Source: Thunnus maccoyii
Lineage: Eukaryota > Chordata > Actinopteri > Scombriformes > Scombridae
NCBI RefSeq assembly: GCF_910596095.1
Contig: NC_056545.1
Span: 28,481,067-28,545,066, forward strand
DNA length: 64,000 nucleotides
Reading direction: 5' to 3'
In this document: positions 39,464 to 63,979 of the stretch, piece by piece
Layout: every line of letters starts with the position of its first letter
How positions within the stretch are numbered: position 1 is the first letter of the stretch
Notes under the pieces: generated by a model
Seen by the model: the letters and a program-made list of their open reading frames with translations, nothing else
What the model was told of the DNA's origin: nothing
Databases searched by the model: none
Made by a program: the position numbers and the translations under genes

Positions 39464-42400
39464 CCGCCGGGATCGTGGCACTGAGCCAGGTGCAGACACG
39501 TTACATTGCACAGTACAGCATGTCATTTGCGGTCACATCACATGTGTGATGATCCATGGTTACATACTGTACTCACAGCCTCTGGAATGCCGCCCCTTTA
39601 TTCATTCAGTTGCACTGATACATATTTGGTATGCTTAAATACACCGTTTTCAACTGGAGCACATTGTGTTCATGTGATTTGGCCCAGTTAATTCTATTGA
39701 GAGGGCCATACCGATTTGCTTAGCAACAGCACTTGTTTGACTCACTTTTTAATACTGGACGAAGAGGAGGAAAAACGCCAGATCTCTGATCTCACCTTAC
39801 CCACCATTTTCTTCACAACATGCAAAGCATGAAAATATATATTCATAGTACACATCATGATAAATTGTGAGAAAATAATGTATTTTTTCAGCTTTTTATG
39901 AGTAAAAATAGTACTGGTTTTGGCTGAGTTGCTGAAAAATAAGTTCATACTTTGTCCTCCTTACCTTGTAGCACAACATCTCTGCACATGACCTTATTAG
40001 TTACATGTGCAGCTGATAGTATTTTTGTCAAGGTCTAGTAAATGGGATCCCCCTTTTTATGAGGATTTAGCCAAAGCTAGGAGATGTCTGGTCAAGTCTG
40101 ACAAGGTAGAGATAGATAGGGGACTGACTCGATGAAATTGAATCCTGGGGTCCTGGGTGGGCGGGAGCTCCTGTTTGACAGGGTGCAGATGGAACAGCAA
40201 GCCTGGTATAATTATAGCTTCCCCCTTACCATACTATGTACACATGACCTTGGTGGCATTAGTTTCAATGGAGTAAGACCAACCACCAACAATCCAACAA
40301 GTACTGCGACAAGTACGCCACCCCACGCCTGCAAAAGAAAGTTCAGCTTGCATAATATCCAGACCCCCATTAACCATTTGCATGATCATCATTCAAAATT
40401 CTTTCTCTTTGAAGCCCAAATGGTGGTTCTTTAGGGCTGTCAGTCAGTGTTTTTAAGGTTTCATCAGTCAGCAGCTAAAAGGTATTCTTTCATTTGTACT
40501 CAAGCACATAAACACTTTTTTAAAAACAAATGTATTTCCTTAAATTTTATGTATTGTATATGATCGGCATCTCCCAGGTAGTTCACTACAGACAGGTGTT
40601 AAATTTTATGTGGGAGAGAAGCTTTAAAAATAGTCTCCCATAGAGGTGTTATTTATAGAGGCTTACTACGTCAATGTATTTGGTTGCCAGGCATATAATG
40701 TTACTTTTGCAATCATGTTTCATTGAAATGGTTTCATAATAAAGAAACTGCTTACACGCATCGCTACTCTTGGCATACATATTGAAATTGTCCATTTCAG
40801 TCATGACTAATGCAAAATAACTTTTTTCTCACCTAATACTCAGAGTGTAGCATTGGACACAGCTGCAGCTTGACACTGTGCTATTCTAACACGGGTCAGT
40901 GCAGTTGCCATGGATTCCTTTCCAGGGGTCGAGCTGTATATGTTTCAAGAAAGTGTCCTGCAAGGCTACGAACTAATGCTCACTTCCTCTGACACATTCA
41001 GTGGGATAAGACGACAGAAATTGCTCAAGTTCAACACTCTAAGGTTTTAGAAAAATACCATCTATGTAATGACACTGTGCACACTGTAATCACATCACTC
41101 CACTATCCCCAAACATCTGATCGCCCAAAGCTATCTTAAAACTCTTGCACCTTCAGTTTTCTCATAAGAATATTAGAAACCTGCCCTCAGCTGACACGTG
41201 TCCAAGCTGTAATAGATGAATATTTCTGTGGTCTGGTGGGAGTTTCAGCATCCTGTGAAGCTTGTGGAACTCTGTGACCAACATTAGCAGAAAGCACATG
41301 CATCATTTCACCGCCCTGTTGCATAACTGTTCTAGACTGGTATTATTCAGTTGCTATGGGTAAAATGTCAGCAGCCAGCCGCTGCATCTAGTGTCTCATT
41401 TTCAGGTGATACTACTTCTTTCTCTCTCAGCCTCAGCTAATCTCACTGAATATTAAAAGTTAGCCAAACCTACTGTTAGTCTTACTTATGTACAATATAT
41501 ACCAGAAAACTAAAATGTTTTGAGTCTCTTACCATGCAAACACCAGACATCTACAATATACTTTAGCAATATACGCATTAAGACAAAACAAGTGTTGTAT
41601 GCTGCATGAGGAAAAGAGAAAGAGTGGTGCACAAAGTGATAGCAGAAACATGCACAGAGACTAATTTGGTAGCCTTCTACTTGAGGGAGGACAGGCAGCA
41701 GACAGCTGTGTAACAAGAGATGGGGTTTCAATTCAACGCAAGGGCACTGTGACCAGCTGACACTCTATTCGCCTACATCTCCGGACACTGGCAGTGTTAT
41801 ACGTGCTAGTTGTTCAGAGGGGGGGTTATGATATGAGGGACTGGAGGGAGCAGGTGTGAGTTAGTCAGCTGCCAGTCGAGGTGGGTTGGGGCATCCCACA
41901 GACAGGGCAGCTTGCTGGGATGCCCCCATTTTGGGTGCCTGGGGTAACTTTCCTATGGATCCCCACTTGAATTGTTCAAGCAACCTTTAGTATTTCAGCT
42001 CAACACAGCTTTCTCCTTGCATTACGGCAGCACTAGTGGTGTACAAACATGCCCAACTATCTCTCTATCAGTGTAGATACATTTTGTTTCAATGTGTTAA
42101 TTACATTTAAACTCTAATTTGGGTGCAAGACAAATAGTGTGTGTCCTGACACAGGTGGCCTCACTGTGAATTAAACCTGAGTCAAAGAGCAGCCCCATTA
42201 CCTTCTCTGACAGAGAAAGCAGGCAGTTCTGATTAGATTATTAAAGGGCCAATCTGTAGGGGTTTTTTACCATAAAAATCTATTATACTGTATTCAGATT
42301 TATTATTAGAAAGTTATTCTTAATGCTGGAAATATGCATTTTTTTTAAAAACAAACAAACAAACATAGATGTGTTAATGTATTTTCTTGCATTGTTTACA

Positions 42401-43229
42401 AACATTACTTATGTAAACAAAGCATTATTATGATCAGAAAACATTCATATCCAAGATTTTCGTTGTGTTCCCATTATCATAAAACCTGACAGTGATAAGT
42501 TCCAAATCTGGGTTTTGAAATTTGGTAGCGGGATGACACTTCATTGCACAGAGTGAAATATTTTTTCAATTATTTTAGGCAAAACTGTACCAAAACAATG
42601 CAAAACAGCTGCAGAATATTAGCATTGATTAAATGGTGCAAGACATTTGGGAGAATACAGTATCAAAGAAGCGATGGGAGCTAATGAAGCTGATGTTGAC
42701 ATAGTATCATTTTTCACTCTCAACATTACACGCACCAGTCGGTATTCTCATCGAAGATTCGATGTCCGATAATTAGCACCATCAATTAGAGTCAGACTGA
42801 GTGATGGTTGTTTTGACGTAGTTTCCTCTAAGACTCAGTGGGGATGAACACAGCAACAATATCTGCACAGTCTAATGCAATTCAATGCAAAAGCCCTACA
42901 AAACATGTTATATTTATGATATTTATGAAGCTTTTGCTCATTTATGAGCCTGTGTCAGAAAGGTGTGGAATCATCTCTGTGGTGTTTGTTTGATGGCATA
43001 AGAGAGGGTTGCCCCTCTTTGGTGTAGGAATGGGAAATTGGGGAAGTTCCATGTTTGGGAATAGGCTGTATTTATTCCCTTATTTATAATAAATAATACT
43101 ATAATAAAACATTTATTTCTACCACACATTTCATTCATAGTGAAACTCAAAGTGCTACAGTATTAATAACATAGAACACACAACATAAATAAACTAGTAA
43201 TAAGAGTTAAGATGAAAAAGCCTTCCTGA

Positions 43230-43770
43230 ATGGAAAGATTTTTATGCCTTTTTTTAAAAAAAAGAGTCTAGAGTCTGTGCTGCCCTCAGTTGGTTAGGAA
43301 GGCTGTTCCACAAGCGTGGAGCAGCAGAGGTGAAGGCTTGATCGCCCATGGTGGGAGCTTAGTACTGGGGGCCCCATAGTGCAGAGTAGCAGGACTTTGT
43401 AGTCAAACCGGAAGGAGACAGGAAGCCAGTGCAATGAAAACAGAGTTGGTGTTATATGTTCGTGTTTTTGCAGTCTCATCAGGATCCTGGCAGCGCTGTT
43501 CTGAATGTACTGGAGCTTCTGGATGCTCCTGCCAGGGATCCCTGTGAAGAGTGCATTGCAGTCCTGAGGAGATAAAGGCATGGACAAGTTTCTCTGCATC
43601 TGACAGGGTTGGAGAGGGGCGGAGATGTTTTTGAGATGGTAGAAAGAGGTTTTGCATAGATGTCTTATATGGTCAACAAAAGTCAGTTGAGGGTCAAACC
43701 TAACTCCCAGATTAGTGACTGAGGAGGGAAGGGGGATGTCCTGGCCATCAAAGGTGAGATGAGGTATGGG
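43230..43770 (-). mobile_element. L2/Maui-type LINE fragment, C-terminal reverse transcriptase
   Basis: The minus strand reads DCNALFTGIPGRSIQKLQYI, then QNSAARILMRLQKHEHITPT, then LFSLHWLPVSFRFDYKVLLL, the characteristic post-catalytic segment of L2-clade elements (DYCNALL, IQNSAAR, LHWLPV). It is preceded by LINE-like sequence in another frame, and no complete domain remains. Confidence 0.78.
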
Positions 43771-43784
43771 GGATGGAGAACGGG

Positions 43785-43949
43785 ATCCCAGTAGAGCATG
43801 TAGGAAACACTTTATGTTGAATAATTCAACAATCTACAAATCCCAGTAGAGAGGGTAGGAAGCACTTTACGTTGAATAATCCAAAAATCCATAAATCCCA
43901 GTACAGAAGATAGGCACTACTTTACTTTAGTTAATCCAAAGTCCACCAG
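43785..43949. repeat. Three tandem copies of a 55-bp unit
   Basis: Units start with ATCCCAGTA at 43785, 43840 and 43895. Each contains GTAGGAA(A/G)CACTTTA and a TTGAATAATCCAA-like segment; the third copy is the most diverged. The array abuts the LINE fragment. Confidence 0.8.
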
Positions 43950-44959
43950 TTCGATAGAGTGTTTTCCAATTCAGGGAGCGGTCAAAACAAGCAGACAGAA
44001 AATGGAAAAACATAAAAAGCTCAAGCTAAATAAAGGAAGGCCACGTTAATCACCCAAGCAGTGAAGTTCACAGTCAGTTGTCTATTTAGCAAAGAGGAGT
44101 GGCAGCCAGTATGTGCCAGCGTTCCTACGTAATGCAGAGTAGCCTCTCTCCCACCCCAACACAAGCACCAAAACAAATCTTGTACTTGTAGTTGCTGTGG
44201 TGAATAAGATATATTATATATATTACATATATACAGTATATTATATTCTGCATGTTATATTACTCACATTATATTTCTCATTCCATTTTGCTTTTATCGG
44301 AACCTAAAAATGGGAATGATGTATGTTTTGGAAATAGGCTGTATTTTTTTTTCCAATTTACAGTACCAATATTATATTTCAAAATAAACATTTCAATTCA
44401 TTATACAAACAGCACCCATTTTATTTTAGTTTTATAAGAACCTAAAAATTAATCAGAGTGATCTCCTGAAAAGCAACTGACAATTTACCCTGATAAGCTG
44501 CTGTTGTTGAATATCCATGCTTTCCATAGGGCAAAACAGAACTGCTTTGGGGCCATTACTCATCATCAAGGAGGTATCCATCAAATGTGAACCAGTTGAG
44601 ATTAGCACACTCAGTACTCCCTCTATCCAGAAAGCAGTCAGATAAGACTCTGATCAGGTGGATAAAATGTTTCTTTGGGCAGCATTTATACATGACAGCT
44701 GTTTGATGACTGAAAAAAATACTAACCCTTTACAACCTTCACGCTTGACACAAGGACCACTGACTCCATGGCATGCTTGGCAAAAGTCGAGCCTCAGCCT
44801 TTTTCAGTTGCTTCAACTCCCCCCAACACTACTACACCTCAACCCTTGTGATGCCCCACCCCCTCCCCTCTAAGATACTCCCACCATCCACTGGTGCTAT
44901 GTATGGGCCAAGTGTGGGTAAGGGATGGTGAGGGGCGTGTGTGAGGGGGGCTGAGGGTA

Positions 44960-45105
44960 CAGCTGCAGCGACTTGGATGACTGAGATGTAAATGCCTCCC
45001 TTTCAAAAACCGTTCAGAGTATCAGTACATAGGCTCTGGCCAATTAGGGCGCAGCAGGCACTAAAATGGCCAAGCCAATGGCTGAGTGTCTGCACAGTAT
45101 ATAAG
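44960..45105 (+). promoter_or_regulatory. ckm: ckm promoter: E-box and TATA box
   Basis: TATATAAG at 45098-45105 lies about 30 bp before the inferred start of transcription. A CAGCTG E-box at 44960-44965 and a CArG-like CTAAAATGGCC (45061-45071) lie upstream. Muscle creatine kinase promoters are controlled by MyoD-type E-boxes, MEF2 and SRF (established), so these placements are sensible, but individual sites are predictions. Confidence 0.7.
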
Positions 45106-45127
45106 CAGGGAGCAAAGACCTCCAGAC

Positions 45128-45205
45128 TTGGGTGACCCCTATTTCGGCTGTGGTGAACAGATCTGATCCCAAGGACTGTTATCTCTGTACTTGTCTGGTG
45201 TGCAG
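45128..45205 (+). other. ckm: Non-coding first exon of ckm
   Basis: Begins about 30 bp after the TATA box; the exact start is inferred. It ends TGTGCAG before GTAAAG at 45206. Intron 1 runs to the TTTGCAG acceptor ending at 46513. A non-coding exon 1 is the rule for muscle creatine kinase genes. Intron 1 contains a MEF2-like CTAAAAATAC at 46264-46273 (one mismatch to consensus). Confidence 0.75.
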
Positions 45206-46529
45206 GTAAAGAAATATCACACAGATTATTAGGATTGCAGAGTTTAAAGGAGGAGGAGCAGATAATTGGAGACGCGTGGATTCAGAGAAAATGGCAAATG
45301 GCAAAATAATTATATTGCCTGCTTTTTATCTTCTGGAGGAAGAATTTTGGAGTCAATATCCATTATGAAATCAAAGGATAAATGCACAACAGTTGCTGGG
45401 ACGTTTGAATCCATATGATGCATTTCAGGAAAAAAAGAGACTCACTGGGTATCAGAGGTCATTGCATTTTGTCAGATTATTCTCAGTTAAATGAAAAATA
45501 TGCATGAGCGTGATGTTTATGTACAGCAGTAGCTGCACTGCTGTGGCATTGTTAACTTGTTTGGTTCTCCCATTTGGACGCTGATTTATGTGAACAGGTG
45601 CTTCACAGTTTGAGTCATGTAAGAGAGACTGCCTGAAGGTCCTGGAATTGATTTCATCCGTTTAAGAGTTACACTTTTAACATGGCTTTTTTAGCTTTAA
45701 GTTAAAAAGACAGTTGTTCTTTGCAATGTGATTACAACATCAAAGATGTTAATTTCATAAACAAGTATGGCCACTGGCAAAATGTTAAACTGCAGTCACT
45801 ACAGATCACATTTCATGTGACGTAGTAAGTGCGTCATTGCACGCATCAGTTTTCTATTATGCGTGTGATCAGACGATCAAAGCAATAGGAAACAAATTAC
45901 AAAAAGGCAACATGAATATGTTTATAGATAATTTGGAGTAAATGGATCTTGTAGGACTGTGGTGGAATGGACTGGAGGGAGGCGTGGCTGCATCTTCTCA
46001 GGAGTTCAGCATAGTGACAACTTAAAGTGATGTACTAAGTGTTTGATCCTGTGTGGTGAGCCATGATACAAAGAAGGCGCTGAGTATTTTCAGAGGGAAT
46101 ATGTATGTATAACATGATTAGCAAAGACTTGTTCATGTGTATTTATGTGTTAACATGCAAACTGGAGAGCTGCAGCTGTGATTGTGTCAACATAAAATCT
46201 CAATGCTACTCGTATATGCTAAGAACATTTTAAAGAAAGGGTATACAGGCAGACCTACTGATGCTAAAAATACCCATCCAACACTCACTCCTCCCCCTCT
46301 TCTATTTCAACTGGACATTTGATCCGTTGGAAACTGAGTGACACTTGTCACCAGAATTCCTCTGCCAACACTTAAACTCTCTGCAGCTGTCTTGCAGAAT
46401 ATCCCATATCTCTGAATGCCGAGCATTTTTCCTGGATCTTCAGATCACCATGTTTTTAGATCATTTTGAGCCTCCGTTGAAGTTTCTCATCATGTGTTTA
46501 CTTCTCTTTGCAGTGTTAGAAAAGCAATC

Positions 46530-48570
46530 ATGCCTTTCGGAAACACCCACAACAACTTCAAACTCAACTACAAAGTTGAGGAGGAGTTCCCCGACCTGTC
46601 CAAGCACAACAACCATATGGCCAAGGTCCTGACCAAGGAGATCTATGGCAAGTTGAGGGACAAGCAGACACCCAGTGGCTACACCCTGGATGATGTCATC
46701 CAGACTGGTGTTGACAACCCCGGTAAGACACAATTTAGACAAAACTTCCTTTCCATCAATCATAAAATCACCAAATTAAATATGCATTATAAGCTTGCCT
46801 CACTCTGGACAGAAGCTATCATCCCTCCTGTCTTCTAACTTACACTCTTCTAATCTCCTTTAATCTTCAGGTCACCCCTTCATCATGACTGTTGGCTGTG
46901 TCGCTGGTGATGAGGAGTCCTATGAGGTCTTCAAGGATCTGCTGGACCCCGTCATCTCTGACCGTCATGGTGGATACAAGCCCACTGACAAGCACAAGAC
47001 CGACCTGAACTTCGAGAACCTGAAGGTGCAGTAACCCCATTGAAGCAAAGACCCTAACCTACTTAGAAAACTCTGAAATTAACAAGTCGATCATGTGCCT
47101 TTGACTTTAAAGACTTACATAGACTTGCAGATGTTTAACCAAAAACACCTGCACACCTTCAACTAGAGAAAACTAAATAATCAGATGATGATGCTATGTT
47201 TGTGATCTCTTGTTATGTCTTTGTTATTAGGGTGGTGACGACCTGGACCCCAACTATGTTCTGTCCAGCCGTGTCCGTACTGGCCGCAGCATCAAGGGAT
47301 TCACCCTGCCCCCCCACAACAGCCGTGGCGAGCGCAGACTTATTGAGAAGCTGTCTGTTGAGGGTAAGATATCAATAGTTTGAGTAAATCAGTATGCAAG
47401 ACAGTGGGGCAGTGAGCCTGGGCCTAAACAATAGGCTGCTCACAAGTATTAGTGAAGAAAGTGTAAGTGATTAGAAAGTGTCATTGACGGATTAGAGGTA
47501 AAATATACTTTGATGCCCAACAAGGAAAGCTGATATCTACTTTTGTGAAAGAACATGCAATCTCCTAACTGTACATGCATTTCTCCAGCTCTGACCAGCC
47601 TGGATGGCGAGTTCAAGGGAAAGTACTACCCCCTGAAGTCCATGACTGATGCTGAGCAGGAGCAGCTGATCGCTGATCACTTCCTGTTTGACAAGCCCGT
47701 CTCCCCCCTGCTGACCTGCGCCGGTATGGCCCGTGACTGGCCCGACGCCAGAGGCATCTGGTGAGTATGACCTATCACTGTCAGCAGAAGCCAGCTGTGA
47801 AAACACCTCACCATTTTCTCACTAAGCCTCTGTTTTATCCTCTGCATTTATCTCTTACCAGGCACAACGACAACAAGACCTTCTTGGTCTGGGTGAACGA
47901 GGAGGATCACCTGCGTGTCATCTCAATGCAGAAGGGTGGCAACATGAGGGAGGTCTTCAGGCGTTTCTGCGTCGGCCTGCAGAAGGTACACAATGATAGC
48001 TGGTCAAAACAAGCCCTGACTGAGCTCAGTGAAAACAGTGTGGATGTTTTCTCTGACTCTCCTCCTTCTTTACCCACCAGATTGAGGCTATCTTCAAGAA
48101 GCACAACCACGGATTCATGTGGAACGAGCATCTCGGCTACGTCCTGACCTGCCCCTCCAACCTGGGTACCGGCCTGCGTGGTGGCGTCCACGTCAAGCTG
48201 CCCAAGCTGAGCACACACCCCAAGTTCGAGGAGATCCTCACCAGGCTGCGTCTGCAGAAGCGTGGCACAGGTATGCACATATACACCCTTTAGATTGTAC
48301 ACCTGCCGGTCAGATTCAGCAGACTCACAGCATTCTGCATTGTGAAGTGTGTTATCTGTACCTGATCCCTTGTTCTTCCTCCTCTTTAAAGGTGGTGTGG
48401 ACACTGCCTCCGTCGGTGGTGTGTTTGACATCTCCAATGCTGACCGTCTGGGCTCCTCTGAGGTGTACCAGGTCCAGCTGGTGGTTGATGGTGTCAAGCT
48501 CATGGTGGAGATGGAGAAGAAGCTGGAGAAGGGAGAGGCCATCGACAGCATGATCCCCGCCCAGAAGTAA
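46530..48570 (+). CDS. ckm: Creatine kinase, muscle type, complete, 7 coding exons
   Basis: Transfers phosphate between ATP and creatine in the muscle cytosol. Coding exons: 46530-46722, 46871-47025, 47231-47363, 47589-47760, 47862-47985, 48081-48270, 48392-48570. Their sum of 1146 nt gives exactly 381 aa, the family length. The protein starts [15 protein letters not shown] and ends SMIPAQK. The active-site cysteine is in the [10 protein letters not shown] signature in the sixth coding exon; [12 protein letters not shown] and RRFCVGLQK nucleotide-binding arginine motifs are intact. The N-terminus and AQK end indicate muscle rather than brain or mitochondrial type. Codons are markedly C/G-ending relative to the A/T-rich surroundings, as expected for a very highly expressed muscle gene. 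The teleost ckma/ckmb duplicate cannot be decided here. Confidence 0.97.
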
Positions 48571-48852
48571 AAAGGGACAATCTTACCTTTTTCTCAAGAC
48601 CATTCATGTGCAATCGAGCCAGCTGACGGGCATGCAGAGTAAACAGCTGCTCACCTAGAGACTCTTGACTCTGCTCACCTCTTTTTCTTCCTTCCAGCTT
48701 TTTTTCCCTCTGTCCTTTTTTTTCATGTTCTCCCGTGTTGGTTGGTAACATCCTGGGATCAGCCTGCACTGAGCTGGGCTTGCCTAGCAAAAGTGGCATC
48801 ACCTACTTTTTGTTATAAAAAGTAATGATTATTGAAGTTGTTCATACTGCTC

Positions 48853-48858
48853 AATAAA
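48853..48858 (+). terminator. ckm: Poly(A) signal of ckm
   Basis: AATAAA, 283 bp after the stop codon, followed within about 30 bases by a T/G-rich stretch (TTTTGGTCTTTTGTG). Confidence 0.85.
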
Positions 48859-49091
48859 AAAGTGGCCCATGAAACAAGAACATGAATCATTTTGGTCTTT
48901 TGTGCTGCAGCATGGGATACATTACAAATGTACAATTAGTTTCAGAACTTATGAGTATATCTTCACATATTAATACTAGCTTGTCATATGATCAAAAGTT
49001 ATTTCGAAATATTCAAATTTAGATACCTTGTGTACCATAACTATGAAAACAAGACACCAAAGTGAAGGAAAAAATGCCAACATCAGTGAAT

Positions 49092-49097
49092 TTTATT
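49092..49097 (-). terminator. mark4: Candidate distal poly(A) signal of mark4
   Basis: AATAAA on the minus strand. If used, the mark4 3' UTR would be about 3.6 kb and would stop roughly 200 bp from the end of ckm. Nearer AATAAA-like hexamers exist, so shorter ends are possible. Confidence 0.4.
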
Positions 49098-51229
49098 AAT
49101 CTTCAGCTCCATGTTCTCCTTATATACCACAACCACTCAAGCTCAGTTTACAGTTTGTTTCTGAGGGGAGGAATTAAACAGTAGAGTAGTGTAAAATTAC
49201 TCATACAGGTCAAACTGTGTATGTTCTTCAGTCTCATTAAGTTGCTTTTGCATATAACATCAACTGTTTCCAAAGTCCACTTTGAAACGACAGTGCATGT
49301 TAAATACTGAGCCCCTGGAATTGTAATACTGTACCATCCACCATCTAAACCACACCAGCGACACATTGTCTCTGAGCAGGTATAACAAGCATTTACTCAA
49401 CACTCAGGTCAACAAAACTCTTTTCAAGAATTTTTCACAGTAGATTCCACCTAAAAGCAAAGTTCATCCATCTTATACTAAGAGTGAGTTGTTTTACACG
49501 AAGTTATTTGCTTTTTAGCCCATTTCACTTCAATTATTTCCACTGAAATGCTCTGCTAACAACCTGATTTCATATTTGCGATCAGGAGACAGTGACAGTA
49601 ACGTTTCTATGGCTTGAATGCAACCCAGGGCTTTCAACATGTCAGGGACCTCTAAGGATCTTGTGTCAATTTAAGTTTAAATGGCAATGCAGTTAATAAA
49701 CTGCACAATTTACTCCCAATGTAAGTTCTGATCTAAAACTGACCATTTTTCTTACATACTGTACGTTTGTGATACATTTCATGGCATATCTAAATACTTT
49801 GAAGAACCCAGAAGCTGCCCTGAATATACTGAACCTATCTTCTGGCAAACAAGGTGGAGTGAAGTCACTGTATTTCACCAAGCCTTCCTGTTTGTTTTTG
49901 TGAAAGGGGGAAGAACCTGGCGCCACATCTAGCACCATTTGTCTGTATCAATTCATGTCTAAAAACCGACCGTGTCTGCTATTCACAAAGCTTCCAGTCC
50001 TAGGTGTGCATCATATTTCATTTTTTCCCCTAAAACCCAAACTCTGAAGTCATGCAGGATTGCAGGTTGGTTTTGTTCCCCATTGTCACTGACAGAAACT
50101 GCTTTAAACTAGAATTACTTCCCTTGCTCTAGCTATAAATAAACCTTGAGCTCTAAGATATATACTATATTCATATATTTTATATACAGCCACCAACTGA
50201 CTGATATAAATCCTGTTTTTTTAATGATATTATTCTAAAAAATAAATAAAGTACCTGTGCAAATATCCACAAATTGAAGTGTTTCACATTTAAGACATTG
50301 GCGCCCTCCAGTGGCTAGTTCTGGGTATTACCTATACAGGTACACTGGAAGGAGCTGATTCAAGTCAAAGCAAAGTGCATTGAGGTCTATATTACCTAAT
50401 GCTAATATACACCACAATGAGAAAGGTCCAAGGGACAGGACAATGACAGATTCCTGGTGTCCATATTGGTGTCTGCTTCTCACCCCAAAGGAGGAGGACA
50501 AGTCAAACCCAGTCTCCCCTGTTGGGCTCTATGAAGCAGCACACACCAAACAGGACTGAGAAGATGTCATACATGGGTCTACAACGTGAGAGTGTGGATG
50601 ATGGCTGAGTGTTTCCCTGCGCAACGAGAAAACAGGGTCTCAAACGAAGGGTCAAGGAAAGCCAAAAGCTCTTCGTGACGATAGAAAAAGTTGGTGGTAC
50701 ATACGAAGGTGGTGGACAGCGAAGGTTGGCGTCCCTTTTAAATGTAGGGAGTTGGGGAGTTTCTGATGGGTGGGAAAGGAAATGGGGGTGTGGGGTATCA
50801 GGGGAGTGGGTGTTGGTTTTGGGTCACCATGAGCAAAGCCACAACTGAGAGATAGTATTAACAGTAAATCAGCAGCCAAACAACATGATCTCTGTAGCCT
50901 ACGTAAATATCACAGTACGTTATTCACTAAAAACAGGGAAGGAGAATAGAAAGCTTTCTCAGTTTTTTCTGTCTCTCTCTTTTTTATCTTTTTTTTTTTT
51001 ACATTAAATATGTACTGTATGAAGGCGCTGGGGGTAGTTCACTTTAAAGGCAACTGGACTAACAAGAAGAAAACACTGTCCACACTGCCTTCATCGTGCC
51101 TTTCCAGAACACTCCCCCCTGATCCCCAACAGCCCACAGTCATCAATAATGGACAGACAAGTTAATATACTGTGCCACAAGAAGAAGAAGAGGGTGGACA
51201 TTTGTGAGTGTATGTTTCTCTTTCTCTGT

Positions 51230-51276
<47 letters not shown>

Positions 51277-52733
51277 TGTAAAGGTGAGTGTGTAATCTGA
51301 GAGGTTTTGCTGCTTGGCTGATCCACTTTTGGTGTTTCCCATCGACATACTGAGATGATGACTGAGGTGAGATCACATGGTGCAGAACAGAACCGAAGAA
51401 CTGCATTGCACTGAAAATCAACCAGACTTGTGTTATTTTGTGGTGGGACAACTGACCACTTTCAAGGGCAAGGTTTGAAAGATTTGAATGATTGAGGGCT
51501 TCGAGTTGGAACATTTCTTCTATGTATGTGTCACTGCTGCCATGTCTTCAGTACAATGCTTTTGAAGAAAAGGTAAAGGGATGAAACGAGGTGGGAGGTT
51601 GGAAAATCCAAACAGTTTGAACAAGTTTTACTGACGATGACCTGTGCTGACAGACAATAAATCCAGCCAACCAAAGAGCAGAGAGATTTTCTCTGAAAGG
51701 TTATCTGCTGTGTGCATGTGAAGTCCATTTCATCCTGTTGCAGAGCCAGCATAACTTACATAATGACAACAATCATATGAAAGTTACCACCTTATAATAT
51801 TTCACTAAATCAACTGTATTAATTTAATTTTGATATCGGTGCTGCAAAAATATAAAATGGAGCATGACTTACTGCACCATAATATCATCTTTTTTGTGTG
51901 CATGAAAATTGAGCTAACTAAGGGGGTTGTTTCTCAAAAAAACATCTACATTTTTTTATTTCTGCTCATCCCATGCAGAGAAATGTGAAAAAAATGTGAT
52001 TGAGAGTCACCAGTTCATGAAGCTGAAACTCATTAGTGTCAGAGTCAGCCTCTGATTGGCTGTTTCAAATGTCTGTCAACGCAGCTCCCACTGACCTTAA
52101 TCCAGTGCTGTCGTCACTGCTGTATGTACACAAATCAAAGCAATGCAGCCCTCAGCGGCTGCTTGTTGGACCAACTCCACGTTTGTGCATGTTATTGTCC
52201 CAAGGTGATGAAAAGTCAGCAGATAATCATGTCATTGGTAAGGAAGAAAAAACATGAATGGTGTACATAAAGGTGACATATCAAAGAACATTTTTTTTAA
52301 AAAAGGACTGGCTGGTCAATGATGACCAATACACAAGAGATGAATTTTCTCTGTAGTGGTGAAAGTGACAGTGGGTAAAAACAATGATCAGAGCAATAAA
52401 TAACAAAATAAAGAGTCATTATGGCTAGAGTAGCAATAAAAAATATTCAACTAGATTCCATCTGATCCAGGTCCAGTGGGTGCAGTCGCACAGTGAAGAA
52501 GTTGGCTGAGCTGGGTGGGGTGATTGGGTGGAGGGGGGGTGGGGTGCCTCAGTCTGTGTGTCTTTACGGGTCAGGTGTGTGTGTATCTGTGTGTGTGTAT
52601 GGGGGGAGGGTAGTCATGAAAGAGACAGAAGGAGAAGTCTTTTCTCTCGGGTCCAGCCCCTCGCCTCTTCTCACATACACATACACACTCACTCACACAA
52701 AAACACACACTCATACACAAGCACACCCTCCGT
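49098..52733 (-). other. mark4: Probable long 3' UTR of mark4
   Basis: No coding sequence. Contains a (TG)n run at 51227-51269, and a GT-rich tract (about 52548-52600) facing an AC-rich tract (52670-52724) close to the stop codon. Assignment as UTR is inferred from the absence of other genes and the convergent layout. Confidence 0.45.
51227..51269. repeat. (TG)n microsatellite
   Basis: Uninterrupted TG dinucleotides over most of its length. Confidence 0.95.

Positions 52734-63979
<11,246 letters not shown>

Larger units (their letters stand above)
32600..45090. other. Gene-poor interval between nccrp1 and ckm
   Basis: The two genes point away from each other across about 12.5 kb. I see no exon of a recognisable protein. 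The contents are LINE pieces (32.88-33.16, 35.9-36.5, 43.2-43.8 kb), a TTAA-flanked MITE (38.96 kb), microsatellites, a repeat-like segment at about 35030-35350 and a 55-bp tandem repeat (43.8 kb). Upstream muscle enhancers of ckm may lie in the last few kilobases (inference). Confidence 0.5.

Noticed and set aside
47907-48551. 214-codon open frame on the minus strand across ckm exons
   Set aside because: It is antisense to two confirmed ckm exons and runs through an intron; long antisense frames are a by-product of GC-ending codons in ckm.
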